Positions 43,855 to 54,289 of a stretch of 64,000 nucleotides of DNA are shown piece after piece. Source of the stretch: Photobacterium angustum (GTDB lineage: Bacteria > Pseudomonadota > Gammaproteobacteria > Enterobacterales > Vibrionaceae); the NCBI RefSeq assembly GCF_002954615.1, contig NZ_MSCJ01000001.1, positions 2,480,001-2,544,000 on the forward strand, given 5' to 3'. Every line of letters starts with the position of its first letter. Position 1 is the stretch's first letter. The notes beneath the pieces are model-generated. The model was given only the letters and a program-made list of their open reading frames with translations, had not been told where the DNA came from and ran no database searches. Position numbers and translations under genes: made by a program.

Positions 43855-45225
43855 ATGATTAAAAAGCCTTTTCTTGTTCTTACTGCGTTAGCATTAGGTA
43901 TCAGTTCTGCTATTACCCCAGTAACTGCAACTGCTGCATTACCGACCTCTGTTAATAGCCAACCTATGCCAAGCCTTGCGCCAATGTTGGAACAAGTCAC
44001 ACCCGCAGTTGTCAGTATTGCCGTTGAAGGTAAACATGTTTCTAAACAGCGTTTACCTGAATCTTTCCGTTATTTTTTTGGTCCAGACTTTCCTTCAGAG
44101 CAAGTCCAAGAGCGTCCATTTAGAGGATTAGGCTCAGGGGTTATTGTTGATGCAAAGAAAGGCTATATCGTCACTAACCATCATGTGATTGATGGCGCAG
44201 ATAAAATCAGTGTTCAACTTTTTGATGGACGTGAAGTCGATGCTAAACTAATTGGTAGCGATGGCATGTCAGACATTGCATTACTACAGATAGACAAACC
44301 AGAAAACTTAACAGAAGTAAAACTAGCGAACTCCGATAAATTACGTGTCGGTGATTTTGCTGTCGCAATTGGTAACCCATTTGGCTTAGGTCAAACAGTA
44401 ACATCAGGGATTGTCTCGGCACTGGGCCGTAGTGGCTTAAATATCGAGAACTTTGAAAACTTTATTCAAACTGATGCTGCGATCAATAGTGGTAACTCAG
44501 GCGGTGCATTAGTTAATCTCAATGGTGAGCTAATTGGTATTAACACCGCGATTGTAGGTCCAAACGGCGGTAATGTCGGTATTGGCTTTGCTATTCCCTC
44601 TAATATGGTGAAAAGCTTAACTGATCAAATCTTAGAATTTGGTCAAGTAAAACGCGGAATTTTGGGTGTTCAAGGCGGTGAATTAACTGCAGAGCTCGCT
44701 AAAACCTTCGGTTATTCAACTAACCACGGTGCATTTGTCAACCAAGTCATGCCTGACTCTTCTGCTGAAAAAGCGGGGCTAAAAGCGGGTGATATCATTA
44801 CCGAAGTAAACGGCAACCCTATCCGCACCTTCAGTGAGTTACGAGCGAAAATTGCAACAATGGGCGCTGGTAAGGCGCTAACTTTAGGTATTATTCGCGA
44901 CGGCAAAAAGCAGACCGTTAATGTGACCTTAAAAGCGGCAAGTGAAAATAAAGTGAAGGCTGATAATCTCCACCCTAGCCTAGCCGGTGCTGAATTTACC
45001 AATACTGTTGCTGGCGATAAAGTCAAAGGGGTTAAGGTATCAAAACTTGATGAGCGATCTATCGCTGCACGTTATGGCCTACAAAAAGGTGACATTATTA
45101 TTGGTCTTAACCGTAATAAGATAAATAACCTCGGAGAACTTCGTAAAGCACTTGAAGCAAAACCTGATGTACTTGCGATGGAAGTCAAACGTGGTAACAA
45201 CGTCCTGTATCTGATCATTAGATAA
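43855..45225 (+). CDS. degQ: Periplasmic serine protease/chaperone DegQ (HtrA family)
   Basis: DegQ degrades or refolds damaged envelope proteins. The 456-residue precursor has a signal peptide (MIKKPFLVLTALALGISSAI...ATAA), a trypsin-like domain with the triad His (VTNHHVIDG), Asp (MSDIALLQI) and Ser (NSGNSGGALV), and two PDZ domains (about 265-355 and 370-456). The short LA loop and two PDZ domains suit DegQ; in Vibrionaceae it stands in the place of both DegP and DegQ. Confidence 0.95.
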   Translation: MIKKPFLVLTALALGISSAITPVTATAALPTSVNSQPMPSLAPMLEQVTPAVVSIAVEGKHVSKQRLPESFRYFFGPDFPSEQVQERPFRGLGSGVIVDAKKGYIVTNHHVIDGADKISVQLFDGREVDAKLIGSDGMSDIALLQIDKPENLTEVKLANSDKLRVGDFAVAIGNPFGLGQTVTSGIVSALGRSGLNIENFENFIQTDAAINSGNSGGALVNLNGELIGINTAIVGPNGGNVGIGFAIPSNMVKSLTDQILEFGQVKRGILGVQGGELTAELAKTFGYSTNHGAFVNQVMPDSSAEKAGLKAGDIITEVNGNPIRTFSELRAKIATMGAGKALTLGIIRDGKKQTVNVTLKAASENKVKADNLHPSLAGAEFTNTVAGDKVKGVKVSKLDERSIAARYGLQKGDIIIGLNRNKINNLGELRKALEAKPDVLAMEVKRGNNVLYLIIR

Positions 45226-45249
45226 CAATACGTTTCTCATTAACCTTCA

Positions 45250-45285
45250 AATAAAGTCAGGGTGAAACGGTGCTCTGACTTTATT
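45250..45285 (+). other. Hairpin between degQ and degS
   Basis: AATAAAGTCAG (45250-45260) and CTGACTTTATT (45275-45285) are exact complements with a 14-nt loop, 24 bp after degQ. There is no T-run, so it is at best a weak terminator for degQ. Confidence 0.45.
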
Positions 45286-45354
45286 ATTGGTCTCTATAAG
45301 TAGGAATGGTATTCTTCTTGCCATTCACTCTCTGTATTATTTTAAGGACTCTTG

Positions 45355-46437
45355 ATGTTGGCTTTCCTTGGTCGTTCTATTTTGCTCGGCCTTATCACAG
45401 CATGTGTTGTACTTGTTGCTGTACCAAGTTTGCGCCCATCATCACCGGTGTCTTTACCCCAATTAGACGATGCGCCTGCCCCTTTATCATTTAACTACGC
45501 TGTTAAACGCGCTTCGCCTGCGGTGGTGAATATTTATAACCGTCGCTATGAAAATAATGAATCACGACCAGAGCCAGAGTTAATCACCCAAGGATTAGGA
45601 TCGGGTGTGATCATGAGTGATAAAGGCTATATCGTGACGAACTATCACGTTGTAGCCAATGCTGATCAAGTCATTGTTGCACTGCAAGATGGCCGTATTT
45701 TAAACGCGCAACTGATCGGCTTAGATCAATTAACCGATCTCGCGGTTTTGAAAATTAATGCTGATAATTTACCCGTGATCCCAGTTAATCCAGACTACAA
45801 AGCGACAGTTGGTGATGTCGTTCTTGCCATCGGTAACCCCTATAACCTTGGTCAAACTACGACCTTTGGTATTATTTCAGCAACAGGGCGTTCAGGCATG
45901 AGCTTTTATGGCCCACAAGATTTTCTCCAAACGGATGCCGCGATTAACCGTGGTAACTCAGGTGGAGCATTAGTCAATACCCGTGGAGAGCTCGTTGGTA
46001 TTAATACCGCTTCTTTCCAACAAGCAACGAATATTGAAACCTACGGTATTTCATTTGCGATTCCTTACCAACTAACCATAAAAATTATGAATAAGCTAAT
46101 CGCTGATGGGCGCGTTATCCGTGGTTGGATTGGTATTCAAGGACGTGAGATAAACCCTGTTATGGCAAGACTGTATGATGCCAATCAGGTAAATGGGATC
46201 ATCGTAGAAGGCATGGATCCTAACGGTCCTGCGTCAAAAGCAGGCTTTCAGAAAAATGATATTGTAGTCGAGATTGCAGGTAAACAAGTTACTAATGTGC
46301 AAAGCGTTAGAGATATTGTTACTGATATCCGCCCTGGTACGAATGTGAATGTGAAAATTCTACGTGATGGCAAACCAATGATCATTCCTGTAACGGTGGC
46401 TAATCGTCCAGCCTCTGAGAATAAGCCAATGCGGTAG
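45355..46437 (+). CDS. degS: Regulatory membrane protease DegS
   Basis: DegS senses unassembled outer-membrane proteins through its PDZ domain and cuts RseA, starting the sigma-E response. The 360-residue protein has an N-terminal anchor (FLGRSILLGLITACVVLVAV), a protease domain with His (VTNYHVVAN), Asp (LTDLAVLKI) and Ser (NRGNSGGALV), and a single PDZ domain. ATG 45355 follows AAGGA; a TTG one codon upstream is also open. The degQ-degS pair matches E. coli. Confidence 0.95.
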   Translation: MLAFLGRSILLGLITACVVLVAVPSLRPSSPVSLPQLDDAPAPLSFNYAVKRASPAVVNIYNRRYENNESRPEPELITQGLGSGVIMSDKGYIVTNYHVVANADQVIVALQDGRILNAQLIGLDQLTDLAVLKINADNLPVIPVNPDYKATVGDVVLAIGNPYNLGQTTTFGIISATGRSGMSFYGPQDFLQTDAAINRGNSGGALVNTRGELVGINTASFQQATNIETYGISFAIPYQLTIKIMNKLIADGRVIRGWIGIQGREINPVMARLYDANQVNGIIVEGMDPNGPASKAGFQKNDIVVEIAGKQVTNVQSVRDIVTDIRPGTNVNVKILRDGKPMIIPVTVANRPASENKPMR

Positions 46438-46460
46438 TCGTCATTGCAAATAGTGACTAT

Positions 46461-46491
46461 AAAAAACGCCTCACATGTGAGGCGTTTTTTT
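46461..46491. terminator. Bidirectional terminator between degS and murA
   Basis: Positions 46461-46490 form a perfect 30-bp palindrome, with stem ACGCCTCACA/TGTGAGGCGT flanked by A and T runs. It serves convergent degS and murA. Confidence 0.93.
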
Positions 46492-46524
46492 GTTTAGACA
46501 TTTCTTATTTAAAAATAAGACACT

Positions 46525-47778
<1,254 letters not shown>

Positions 47779-47786
47779 TTACCTCG

Positions 47787-48041
47787 TTATAACGACATTA
47801 GCTTTTTATCACGCATCCATTCTTCAGGTGTATACGTTTTGATACTTAATGCGTGAATGTCGTTTGCTGCAATTCGATCCATCAACGGACCATAAATAGT
47901 TTGTTGTTTTTTCACTCGGCTCATGCCGTCAAAAATAGTACTCACTGCAATAACTTCGTAGTGACTACCTTCACCTTTAACAATCACTTCATCAAGATCT
48001 AAGGCATTTTCTAAAATTTGTTTAATCTCGGAGATTTCCAC
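47787..48041 (-). CDS. ibaG: BolA-family acid stress protein IbaG
   Basis: IbaG (YrbA) is a small BolA-type protein that partners monothiol glutaredoxins and iron-sulfur clusters; in V. cholerae it has been tied to envelope homeostasis. The 84-residue single domain has the [23 protein letters not shown] class signature and ends in YTPEEW. It lies between mlaB and murA, as in E. coli. Confidence 0.93.
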   Translation of the reverse strand: MEISEIKQILENALDLDEVIVKGEGSHYEVIAVSTIFDGMSRVKKQQTIYGPLMDRIAANDIHALSIKTYTPEEWMRDKKLMSL

Positions 48042-48060
48042 AAGCTATCCTCTCTAAAGC

Positions 48061-48378
48061 TCACTTTATACTAGCGGCTAAAATGGGTTCAACATGGCTC
48101 AAGCGTAACAATGTTTTTAGCTGCTCGGGCACATTAAGCAGGGTGAAGTCACATCCTGCGCTGCTTAATTGCTGGTGAAGATGCAATAACATCACCATGC
48201 CAGCTGAGTCTACTCGACTCAAACCACCTAGATCGAGCAAGACCTTGTTTGAATCAGGTACCCACTCGTTTCTACGTCGCCAAAAAGCTGGCACTGTGTC
48301 ACGTTCTAAACAACCTGACAAGCAATATTGGTCATTACCGAGAGCTTGCCATTTGATCCTATCCTCAGACATGATCAT
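48061..48378 (-). CDS. mlaB: STAS-domain subunit MlaB of the phospholipid transporter
   Basis: MlaB is the cytoplasmic STAS protein that binds MlaF and stabilises the MlaFEDB ABC complex. The 105-residue domain has VLLDLGGLSRVDSAGMVMLLHLHQQL with the conserved SAGM (Ser-Ala-Gly) turn. Starting at 48378 gives a 4-bp ATGA overlap with mlaC; ATG 48372 is an alternative. Confidence 0.92.
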   Translation of the reverse strand: MIMSEDRIKWQALGNDQYCLSGCLERDTVPAFWRRRNEWVPDSNKVLLDLGGLSRVDSAGMVMLLHLHQQLSSAGCDFTLLNVPEQLKTLLRLSHVEPILAASIK

Positions 48379-49010
48379 TTTTTCTCGATCTGAATTGGCT
48401 TAGCAGCAAGATCGCGTAGGTTTTGCGTTACCGCATCGATACCCTTAGTGCGAAGCTCACCACTCCACTCGCTTTGCTTAGTCGAAATCATACTGACTCC
48501 TTCAGCAACCATGTCAAATCCTTGCCATTCTTTTGTCTTTTTATTTAAACGAAGTTTAAAATCAAGACGAATAGGTGGGCGTTGATTATCAACAATATCA
48601 ACACGTACTGACACGATACTGCGATCAGCAGGAACCGCTTTGGCTGGCTCTATCTGGATTTTCTGATCGGTGTACTGCGTTAATACCTGAGCATAAGATG
48701 CGACCAAATATTCAGTGAACGCTTCTGTGAACGCATCACGTTGCTCTGCGGTGGTTTTCTTTAAATTTGAACCCAATACTTTATAAGCGGCATAACGTGT
48801 ATTGATATAAGGCAATAGCTCTTTTTTAACAATAATGCGTAACTCTTCTGGGTTTGCTTGGATCTTCGGTTGCTCTGCTTTTAAGGTTTTAAATAACTGA
48901 ACAGAAACTTTATCCATCATAGTATACGGATTCGTCTGATCGACTGTTGCCGCTTGTACCAACATCGGTAGGGCAAGAAAAGCCAACATTAGGCATCGTA
49001 AAAATTTCAT
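48375..49010 (-). CDS. mlaC: Periplasmic phospholipid-binding protein MlaC
   Basis: MlaC shuttles phospholipids between the outer-membrane MlaA complex and MlaFEDB. The 211-residue precursor has a Sec signal (MKFLRCLMLAFLALPMLVQA) and the Tol-Tol-Ttg2 domain with TRYAAYKVLG and YQSEWS-type segments (VSMISTKQSEWSGELR). A strong AGGAGCACCT ribosome site precedes ATG 49010. Confidence 0.94.
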   Translation of the reverse strand: MKFLRCLMLAFLALPMLVQAATVDQTNPYTMMDKVSVQLFKTLKAEQPKIQANPEELRIIVKKELLPYINTRYAAYKVLGSNLKKTTAEQRDAFTEAFTEYLVASYAQVLTQYTDQKIQIEPAKAVPADRSIVSVRVDIVDNQRPPIRLDFKLRLNKKTKEWQGFDMVAEGVSMISTKQSEWSGELRTKGIDAVTQNLRDLAAKPIQIEKK

Positions 49011-49018
49011 AGGTGCTC

Positions 49019-49498
49019 CTAGTCTTTTTTGTCACCGCCAATGCTATATAGCACTTGGCCTATCATATCTTCTAATACTAACGCAGATTTCGTGTCTTCA
49101 ATAAGATCGCCGTTATGTAGCATCTCGACATCGTCATCAACAAATCCTGGGGAAATACCTAAATACTGCTCACCTAAAAGGCCAGATGTTAAAATTGAAG
49201 CCGAGCTAGTTTCAGGGAAATAACCAAATTTTTTGTTAATCGATAAAGTAACCATCGGAATGTAGGTTTCTTTATCAAGGTTAATTGCTGTTACTTCACC
49301 GACGGTTACACCACCAACTTTCACGGGAGAGCGTACTTTTAAACCACCGATATTATCGAAATGGGCTTTTAATGTGTAACTTTCATTACTACCAAAGCTT
49401 TGTAGGTTAGCTACTTTGAAAGCTAAAACTAATAATGCTGCAATTCCGGCTAACATAAAAATGCCAACCCACAGTTCTAAACGTTTATTTTGTTGCAT
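49019..49498 (-). CDS. mlaD: MCE-domain protein MlaD
   Basis: MlaD forms a hexameric ring on the periplasmic face of the transporter. The protein has one membrane helix (LWVGIFMLAGIAALLVLAFKV) and an MCE domain (YTLKAHFDNIGGLKVRSPVK through the DTKSALVLEDMIGQVLY helix). ATG 49498 aligns with the E. coli start and has GGAT upstream; ATG 49510 adds four residues. At 159 residues it lacks most of the C-terminal tail of E. coli MlaD (183). Confidence 0.93.
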   Translation of the reverse strand: MQQNKRLELWVGIFMLAGIAALLVLAFKVANLQSFGSNESYTLKAHFDNIGGLKVRSPVKVGGVTVGEVTAINLDKETYIPMVTLSINKKFGYFPETSSASILTSGLLGEQYLGISPGFVDDDVEMLHNGDLIEDTKSALVLEDMIGQVLYSIGGDKKD

Positions 49499-49555
49499 GC
49501 TTTTATCCATTTAATTTGTTTTGTCACACTAAGGTCATATTGGTTTCTTTACGAA

Positions 49556-50338
49556 TTAGCTACCAAACATCAGTGCAGTCAAAATAAAATCTAAGCCCAA
49601 TACGGCCAATGATGAATTCACCACTGTTCGTGTCGTTGCTCGGCTGATCCCTTCTGAAGTAGGAACGGCATCATAACCATTAAATACCGCAATCCAGGTT
49701 ACCGTTATAGCAAAAGCAACAGCTTTAATTATGCTGTTACCTATGTCATAACTAAAGTTCACTGAAGATTGCATAACCGACCAGAAACTGCCGTAATCAA
49801 TCCCTTTCCAGTCAACGCCAACAATTTGCGCCCCCCATAAACCAACAACACTAAACATCATCGCTAATAATGGCATTGAGATAACACCAGCCCAAAAGCG
49901 TGGCGCAATGACTCGACGCAGCGGATCAACCGCCATCATTTCCATACTTGAAAGCTGTTCAGTCGCTTTCATTAAACCTATTTCAGCGGTAAGTGCAGAG
50001 CCTGCTCGTCCAGCAAACAACAGCGCTGTCACTACTGGGCCTAATTCGCGTAGTAAAGACAATGCAACCATTTGTCCTAAGCTCGTTTCGGCACCAAAGT
50101 CAGCCAGTACAAGATAACCTTGTAAACTCAGTACCATGCCGATAAACAAGCCAGATACAAGAATAATCGCTATTGATAAAACACCAACTGAATACAGTTG
50201 CTTTATTAATAGCGGAAACATTTTTCTTGGCTGAGGCTTACTCACCAATGCGCCAAACAACATTAACGTTGCTCGTCCCATTGTTTGGCATTTTTCAATA
50301 CCACCTCGCCCTAAATGGGCTATCGCATCAACAATCAT
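49556..50338 (-). CDS. mlaE: Phospholipid ABC transporter permease MlaE
   Basis: MlaE is the permease of MlaFEDB. From ATG 50338 the product has 260 residues, equal to E. coli MlaE; fifteen further codons are open upstream. It shows an N-terminal interfacial helix, [18 protein letters not shown], the coupling-helix region [18 protein letters not shown] and the C-terminal [27 protein letters not shown]. Confidence 0.94.
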   Translation of the reverse strand: MIVDAIAHLGRGGIEKCQTMGRATLMLFGALVSKPQPRKMFPLLIKQLYSVGVLSIAIILVSGLFIGMVLSLQGYLVLADFGAETSLGQMVALSLLRELGPVVTALLFAGRAGSALTAEIGLMKATEQLSSMEMMAVDPLRRVIAPRFWAGVISMPLLAMMFSVVGLWGAQIVGVDWKGIDYGSFWSVMQSSVNFSYDIGNSIIKAVAFAITVTWIAVFNGYDAVPTSEGISRATTRTVVNSSLAVLGLDFILTALMFGS

Positions 50339-50395
50339 TTTTTGCTCGTAATCCATCGAATAATAAATGCGTATAACACGCATCGTGAATAACGC

Positions 50396-51196
50396 TTAAC
50401 CAAATAAATCTTGCTCTAATGGCTGCGCTGGGAACTTAAAAGGAACAGGCCCATCAGCATCGCCGTCTAAGAACTGACGTACGCGAGGATCAGGGTTTTC
50501 TCGTAATTCTTGAGGGCTACCACTGCCAATAATTTTACCACCTGATAGTAAGTAAACATGATCAGCGATACTCATCACTTCGGGTACATCATGAGAAACG
50601 ACGACTGATGTCATACCTAATGCTTTATTGAGACTACTGATTAATTGAACTAACACCCCCATCGTAATGGGATCTTGTCCCACAAAAGGTTCGTCATACA
50701 TCATTAATTCAGGATCTAGGGCAATTGCACGAGCTAATGCCGCTCGACGCGCCATACCACCAGATAACTCATTAGGCATCAATTGTGCCGCACCACGTAA
50801 TCCTACTGCTTCTAATTTCAATAACACTAAACTACGTAACAAGTCTTCAGGTAAATCAGTATGTTCTCGCAATGGAAAAGCAATATTGTCGAAAACATTC
50901 ATATCAGTAAAAAGCGCACCCGATTGAAACAACATACTCATTCGTTTACGTGCTTGGTATAAATCACTGCGTTTTAAGGTTGGGATATTCCACTCATCAA
51001 ACCAAACTTCACCTTTATCTGGCGCAATTTGACCGCCAATCAAACGCAATAATGTTGTTTTACCTATTCCTGAAGGCCCCATGATTGCTGTTACTTTTCC
51101 TCGTGGCACATCAAGGGAAATATCATCAAAAATGAATCGTTCACCACGAGAAAAAGTTAGGTTTTTAATCGAAATCAGTATATCGCTTTTAGCCAT
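50396..51196 (-). CDS. mlaF: Phospholipid ABC transporter ATPase MlaF
   Basis: MlaF powers phospholipid movement by MlaFEDB. The 266-residue ABC subunit has Walker A GPSGIGKTT, the signature LSGGMARRAALARAI, Walker B PELMMYDEPFVGQD and the His switch VVSHDVPEV. The C-terminal extension (GPVPFKFPAQPLEQDLFG) resembles the MlaF tail that contacts the neighbouring subunit. It is the first gene of mlaFEDCB-ibaG-murA. Confidence 0.95.
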   Translation of the reverse strand: MAKSDILISIKNLTFSRGERFIFDDISLDVPRGKVTAIMGPSGIGKTTLLRLIGGQIAPDKGEVWFDEWNIPTLKRSDLYQARKRMSMLFQSGALFTDMNVFDNIAFPLREHTDLPEDLLRSLVLLKLEAVGLRGAAQLMPNELSGGMARRAALARAIALDPELMMYDEPFVGQDPITMGVLVQLISSLNKALGMTSVVVSHDVPEVMSIADHVYLLSGGKIIGSGSPQELRENPDPRVRQFLDGDADGPVPFKFPAQPLEQDLFG

Positions 51197-51717
51197 TGCT
51201 TCGTATTCGCCTCTAATTACTGGTAATTTCTCATAAAAAACACTAATTATTATTAAAAATCAGTAAATTATGACTTAACCACAAGAAAAAATCATATTTA
51301 TCACGTGAAAACCATTATAGCTAAGGATAATAAGGAGAATAAAACATCAACTCAAGTTAGTCGGTTCATATCTGATCTATTGTTACAGTGTTAAGGCATA
51401 TTGCTGCTAATTCATACGCCAAATACTTGTGTAACAATTCTTATTAACCACATCTTATGTTATTTTAACTCAATAATTGAACGCCATTCAAATACTCATA
51501 TCAGCCATCAAAAGTAGGACGGTTTTACAATCCTCCCCGATAAATTCACTGTGATTGTTATTTTCCCTCATAAATGTTCACAATAGAGAGAATTAGTCAT
51601 TTGTTATACTTCCCTTTTGCTTTGCTAACCGTCAAAATCACTCCCTAATATCAAAAGCGATTCAACGCTGGATTTACTGTCCTCGTTTTTAACGTGCCAT
51701 TTTTAAAAGGGATTAGA
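51197..51717. other. Divergent mlaF/yrbG intergenic region, 521 bp
   Basis: No credible gene is seen in this AT-rich stretch, the longest gene-free interval of the window. On the plus strand an extended -10 (TGTTATACT, ending at 51610) lies about 107 bp upstream of yrbG. I could not identify a clear mlaF promoter or any conserved RNA. Confidence 0.5.
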
Positions 51718-52677
51718 ATGCTCGAAGCCATTGTATTGCTCTGTGTAGGGTTAGTTTTATTAGTATGGAGTGCCGATCGATTGGTATATGGCGCTGCTGC
51801 ACTGGCTAAAAATTTTGGTGTTGCGCCACTTGTTATCGGTATGACAATACTGGCAATGGGCTCTTCGGCACCCGAAATGATGGTTTCAGCGACCGCAGCA
51901 CTTGCCGGTAAAACCGATACAGCGGTAGGTAATGTGCTTGGTTCTAACATCGCTAATATTGCACTAATCTTAGGTATAACGGCAATGTTGAAGCCGCTGT
52001 CGATCGGTTCAACCATTATTCGCCGTGAATTACCGCTAATGTTAGGCGTAACCGTTATTGCCGGCCTCTTGCTATGGGATAATTATTTAGGCCGCATGGA
52101 AGGCGCTTTTCTTGCCGTGCTTTTTGTCCTGTTTTTACTTGCTATGTTAAAAATCAGCAAGTCGAGCAAAAACGATCCTCTTGCTGAAGAGCAAGAAGCA
52201 GAGATCCCAACGGGCGTTAAAAACTCGTCAGCCATTATCTGGGTCTTTATAGGTCTAGGTTTACTGCTTTACTCTTCTGATATGGTAGTAGAGTCAGCCG
52301 TTGTTATTGCTAAACACTACGGCATGAGCGACTTAGTGATTGGTTTAACGATCATTGCTGTTGGTACCAGTTTGCCTGAGCTTGCCGCTTCTATCGCAAG
52401 TATTTACAAGGGCGAAGATGATATGGCGGTGGGTAATATCATCGGCTCTAATGTCTTTAATATTTTAGCTGTAATGGGTATACCAGGACTGCTGAATCCA
52501 TCAGTATTAAGCCCTCTCGCGATGGGGCGTGATTTTTATGTCATGCTCGGACTGTCTGTATTGTTATTATTAATGGCATTAGGTAAACGTCGTCGAATCA
52601 ATCGTGTTGAAGGCGGTATTTTGGTACTGTGCTTCATTGCTTACCAAGCTTACCTATTCTTAAATATTTCCGCATAA
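51718..52677 (+). CDS. yrbG: Sodium/calcium-type cation exchanger family protein YrbG
   Basis: YrbG belongs to the CaCA superfamily; transport substrates in bacteria are mostly unproven. The 319-residue membrane protein has two inverted repeats, each with an alpha motif: LVIGMTILAMGSSAPEMMVS...GNVLGSNIANI and LVIGLTIIAVGTSLPELAAS...GNIIGSNVFNI. An acidic cytoplasmic loop (AEEQEAEIP) separates them. ATG 51718 is preceded by AAGGGA. It leads the kdsD-lpt operon as in E. coli. Confidence 0.93.
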   Translation: MLEAIVLLCVGLVLLVWSADRLVYGAAALAKNFGVAPLVIGMTILAMGSSAPEMMVSATAALAGKTDTAVGNVLGSNIANIALILGITAMLKPLSIGSTIIRRELPLMLGVTVIAGLLLWDNYLGRMEGAFLAVLFVLFLLAMLKISKSSKNDPLAEEQEAEIPTGVKNSSAIIWVFIGLGLLLYSSDMVVESAVVIAKHYGMSDLVIGLTIIAVGTSLPELAASIASIYKGEDDMAVGNIIGSNVFNILAVMGIPGLLNPSVLSPLAMGRDFYVMLGLSVLLLLMALGKRRRINRVEGGILVLCFIAYQAYLFLNISA

Positions 52678-52691
52678 TGGAGAATAATCAG

Positions 52692-53663
52692 ATGTCTCGC
52701 TCCTTTGACTTTAGTAGTCATGGCAAAAAAGTGCTGGATATTGAAATTCAAGCACTACAAAACATCAGCCGATATATTGATGATAGCTTTAACAAAGCCT
52801 GTCAGCTGGTACTCGATTGCCAAGGTAAAGTCATTGTGATGGGAATGGGTAAATCGGGCCATATTGGTAGAAAGCTAGCAGCAACACTTGCGAGTACCGG
52901 TACACCTGCCTTTTTCGTTCATCCTGGTGAAGCAAGCCATGGCGATTTAGGTATGATCAAACAAGAAGATGTTGTGATCGCAATTTCTAACTCTGGCGAA
53001 GCATCTGAAATTTTAGCGTTATTGCCTGTCATTAAACGATTGGGTATTCCCATGATCAGCATGACTGGCAAACCGACGTCCAGTATGGCAAAAATGGCAG
53101 TGATAAACTTGCAGATCACTGTAGAAAAAGAAGCTTGCCCCTTAAACCTTGCGCCAACCTCAAGTACGACAGCAACACTTGTGATGGGTGATGCATTAGC
53201 GATCTCAGTTATGGAAGCGCGTGGATTTACGGCTGATGATTTTGCTTTGTCTCATCCAGGAGGAGCACTTGGACGAAAATTATTAATGCGTATCGCGGAT
53301 GTCATGCATACCGGTAAAATGCTGCCTATTATTGAAGAAACAGCCAGCATTAAAGATGCCTTGCTAGAAATATCAAAAAAAGGCTTAGGCATGACAGCTA
53401 TCGTTAATAATAAGCAACAGCTTAGCGGGATATTTACCGATGGCGATCTACGCCGTTTACTCGATAACCATGTTGATATCCACAATACGAGTATCGGTGA
53501 TGTGATGTCTTGTAACCCGCAGACCATTTCCCCTCAACTGCTCGCAGCTGAAGGGTTAAAGATAATGGAAGATCGTAAAATAAATGGGTTGCTTGTGACT
53601 GAAAACGCTCAACTGGTTGGTGCATTAAACATGCATGATTTATTAAAAGCAGGCGTGATGTAG
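52692..53663 (+). CDS. kdsD: D-arabinose 5-phosphate isomerase KdsD
   Basis: KdsD interconverts ribulose 5-phosphate and arabinose 5-phosphate, the first step of Kdo synthesis for LPS. The 323-residue protein has a SIS domain (GMGKSGHIGRKLAATLASTG, ISNSGEASEIL) and two C-terminal CBS domains (from about MRIADVMHTG). ATG 52692 follows GGAG by 9 nt. The gene that normally follows, kdsC, is absent. Confidence 0.95.
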   Translation: MSRSFDFSSHGKKVLDIEIQALQNISRYIDDSFNKACQLVLDCQGKVIVMGMGKSGHIGRKLAATLASTGTPAFFVHPGEASHGDLGMIKQEDVVIAISNSGEASEILALLPVIKRLGIPMISMTGKPTSSMAKMAVINLQITVEKEACPLNLAPTSSTTATLVMGDALAISVMEARGFTADDFALSHPGGALGRKLLMRIADVMHTGKMLPIIEETASIKDALLEISKKGLGMTAIVNNKQQLSGIFTDGDLRRLLDNHVDIHNTSIGDVMSCNPQTISPQLLAAEGLKIMEDRKINGLLVTENAQLVGALNMHDLLKAGVM

Positions 53664-53699
53664 TAGCATACTCAGTATAACGCGTAACGAATTAGAACA

Positions 53700-53729
53700 A
53701 TGAAACATGATAAAGGCTTAAGTCTATGA
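53700..53729 (+). pseudogene. Possible kdsC 3' remnant
   Basis: The short frame ATG-to-TGA at 53700-53729 encodes MKHDKGLSL. Its TGA overlaps the lptC ATG, as the end of an intact kdsC usually does. The KGLSL end resembles the KGxS(I/V) tail of KdsC recalled from relatives. The frame is closed by TAA 12 nt upstream, so at most about ten residues remain. Confidence 0.4.
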
Positions 53730-54289
53730 CTTTAAAAAGGCTACTCTATGTACTTCTGGTAATATTTTGTGCATGGTTAGGCTACAACCAACTTGAACAA
53801 GTATGGCAAAAAGATCATCAAGTAAAACCTGATGACGAAAAGCCGATGTTCATTGGTAACGATATCAGTAATACAACCTTTGATCCTTCAGGTATTCGTA
53901 GTTATCAAATCGATTCAGATCATCTTGAATACTTTGAGAAAAGTGGTCAGACCGATTTTGTAAAACCTGTATTATGGGTATTTAAAGAAGGTAAAAATGC
54001 AGAGTGGCGGATCAGTTCCAATACCGCTACCTTAGATAAAAATAATGTACTGAACCTTCATGGTAATGTTCGTATGTTTAACTTATTACCTGATTCAGAT
54101 ATCCAAGTGATCAAAACAGATAACTTGCAATTGAATATTGAAACTCAAGATTTTAATACTCAAGACCATGTCATGATTACAGGCCCTGCCTTCCAAAACC
54201 AAGGTGATGGTATGACTGGTAATATGAAACGTAAAGTCGCTAAACTCTTAAAAAATGTGAAAAGCAGATATGAACCGACTGAAAACTAG
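53726..54289 (+). CDS. lptC: LPS transport protein LptC
   Basis: LptC is the bitopic inner-membrane partner of LptBFG that passes LPS to LptA. The 187-residue protein has one N-terminal membrane helix (LKRLLYVLLVIFCAWLGY) and a beta-jellyroll periplasmic domain (YQIDSDHLEYFEKSGQTDF, DKNNVLNLHGNVRMFN). The nearest AAAGG is about 10 nt before the ATG. It overlaps lptA by 20 bp. Confidence 0.94.
   Translation: MTLKRLLYVLLVIFCAWLGYNQLEQVWQKDHQVKPDDEKPMFIGNDISNTTFDPSGIRSYQIDSDHLEYFEKSGQTDFVKPVLWVFKEGKNAEWRISSNTATLDKNNVLNLHGNVRMFNLLPDSDIQVIKTDNLQLNIETQDFNTQDHVMITGPAFQNQGDGMTGNMKRKVAKLLKNVKSRYEPTEN

Noticed and set aside
46461..46490. Perfect 30-bp palindrome as an attachment or operator site
   Set aside because: It lies between convergent genes and has GC-rich stem with flanking A and T runs, so a bidirectional terminator explains it fully.
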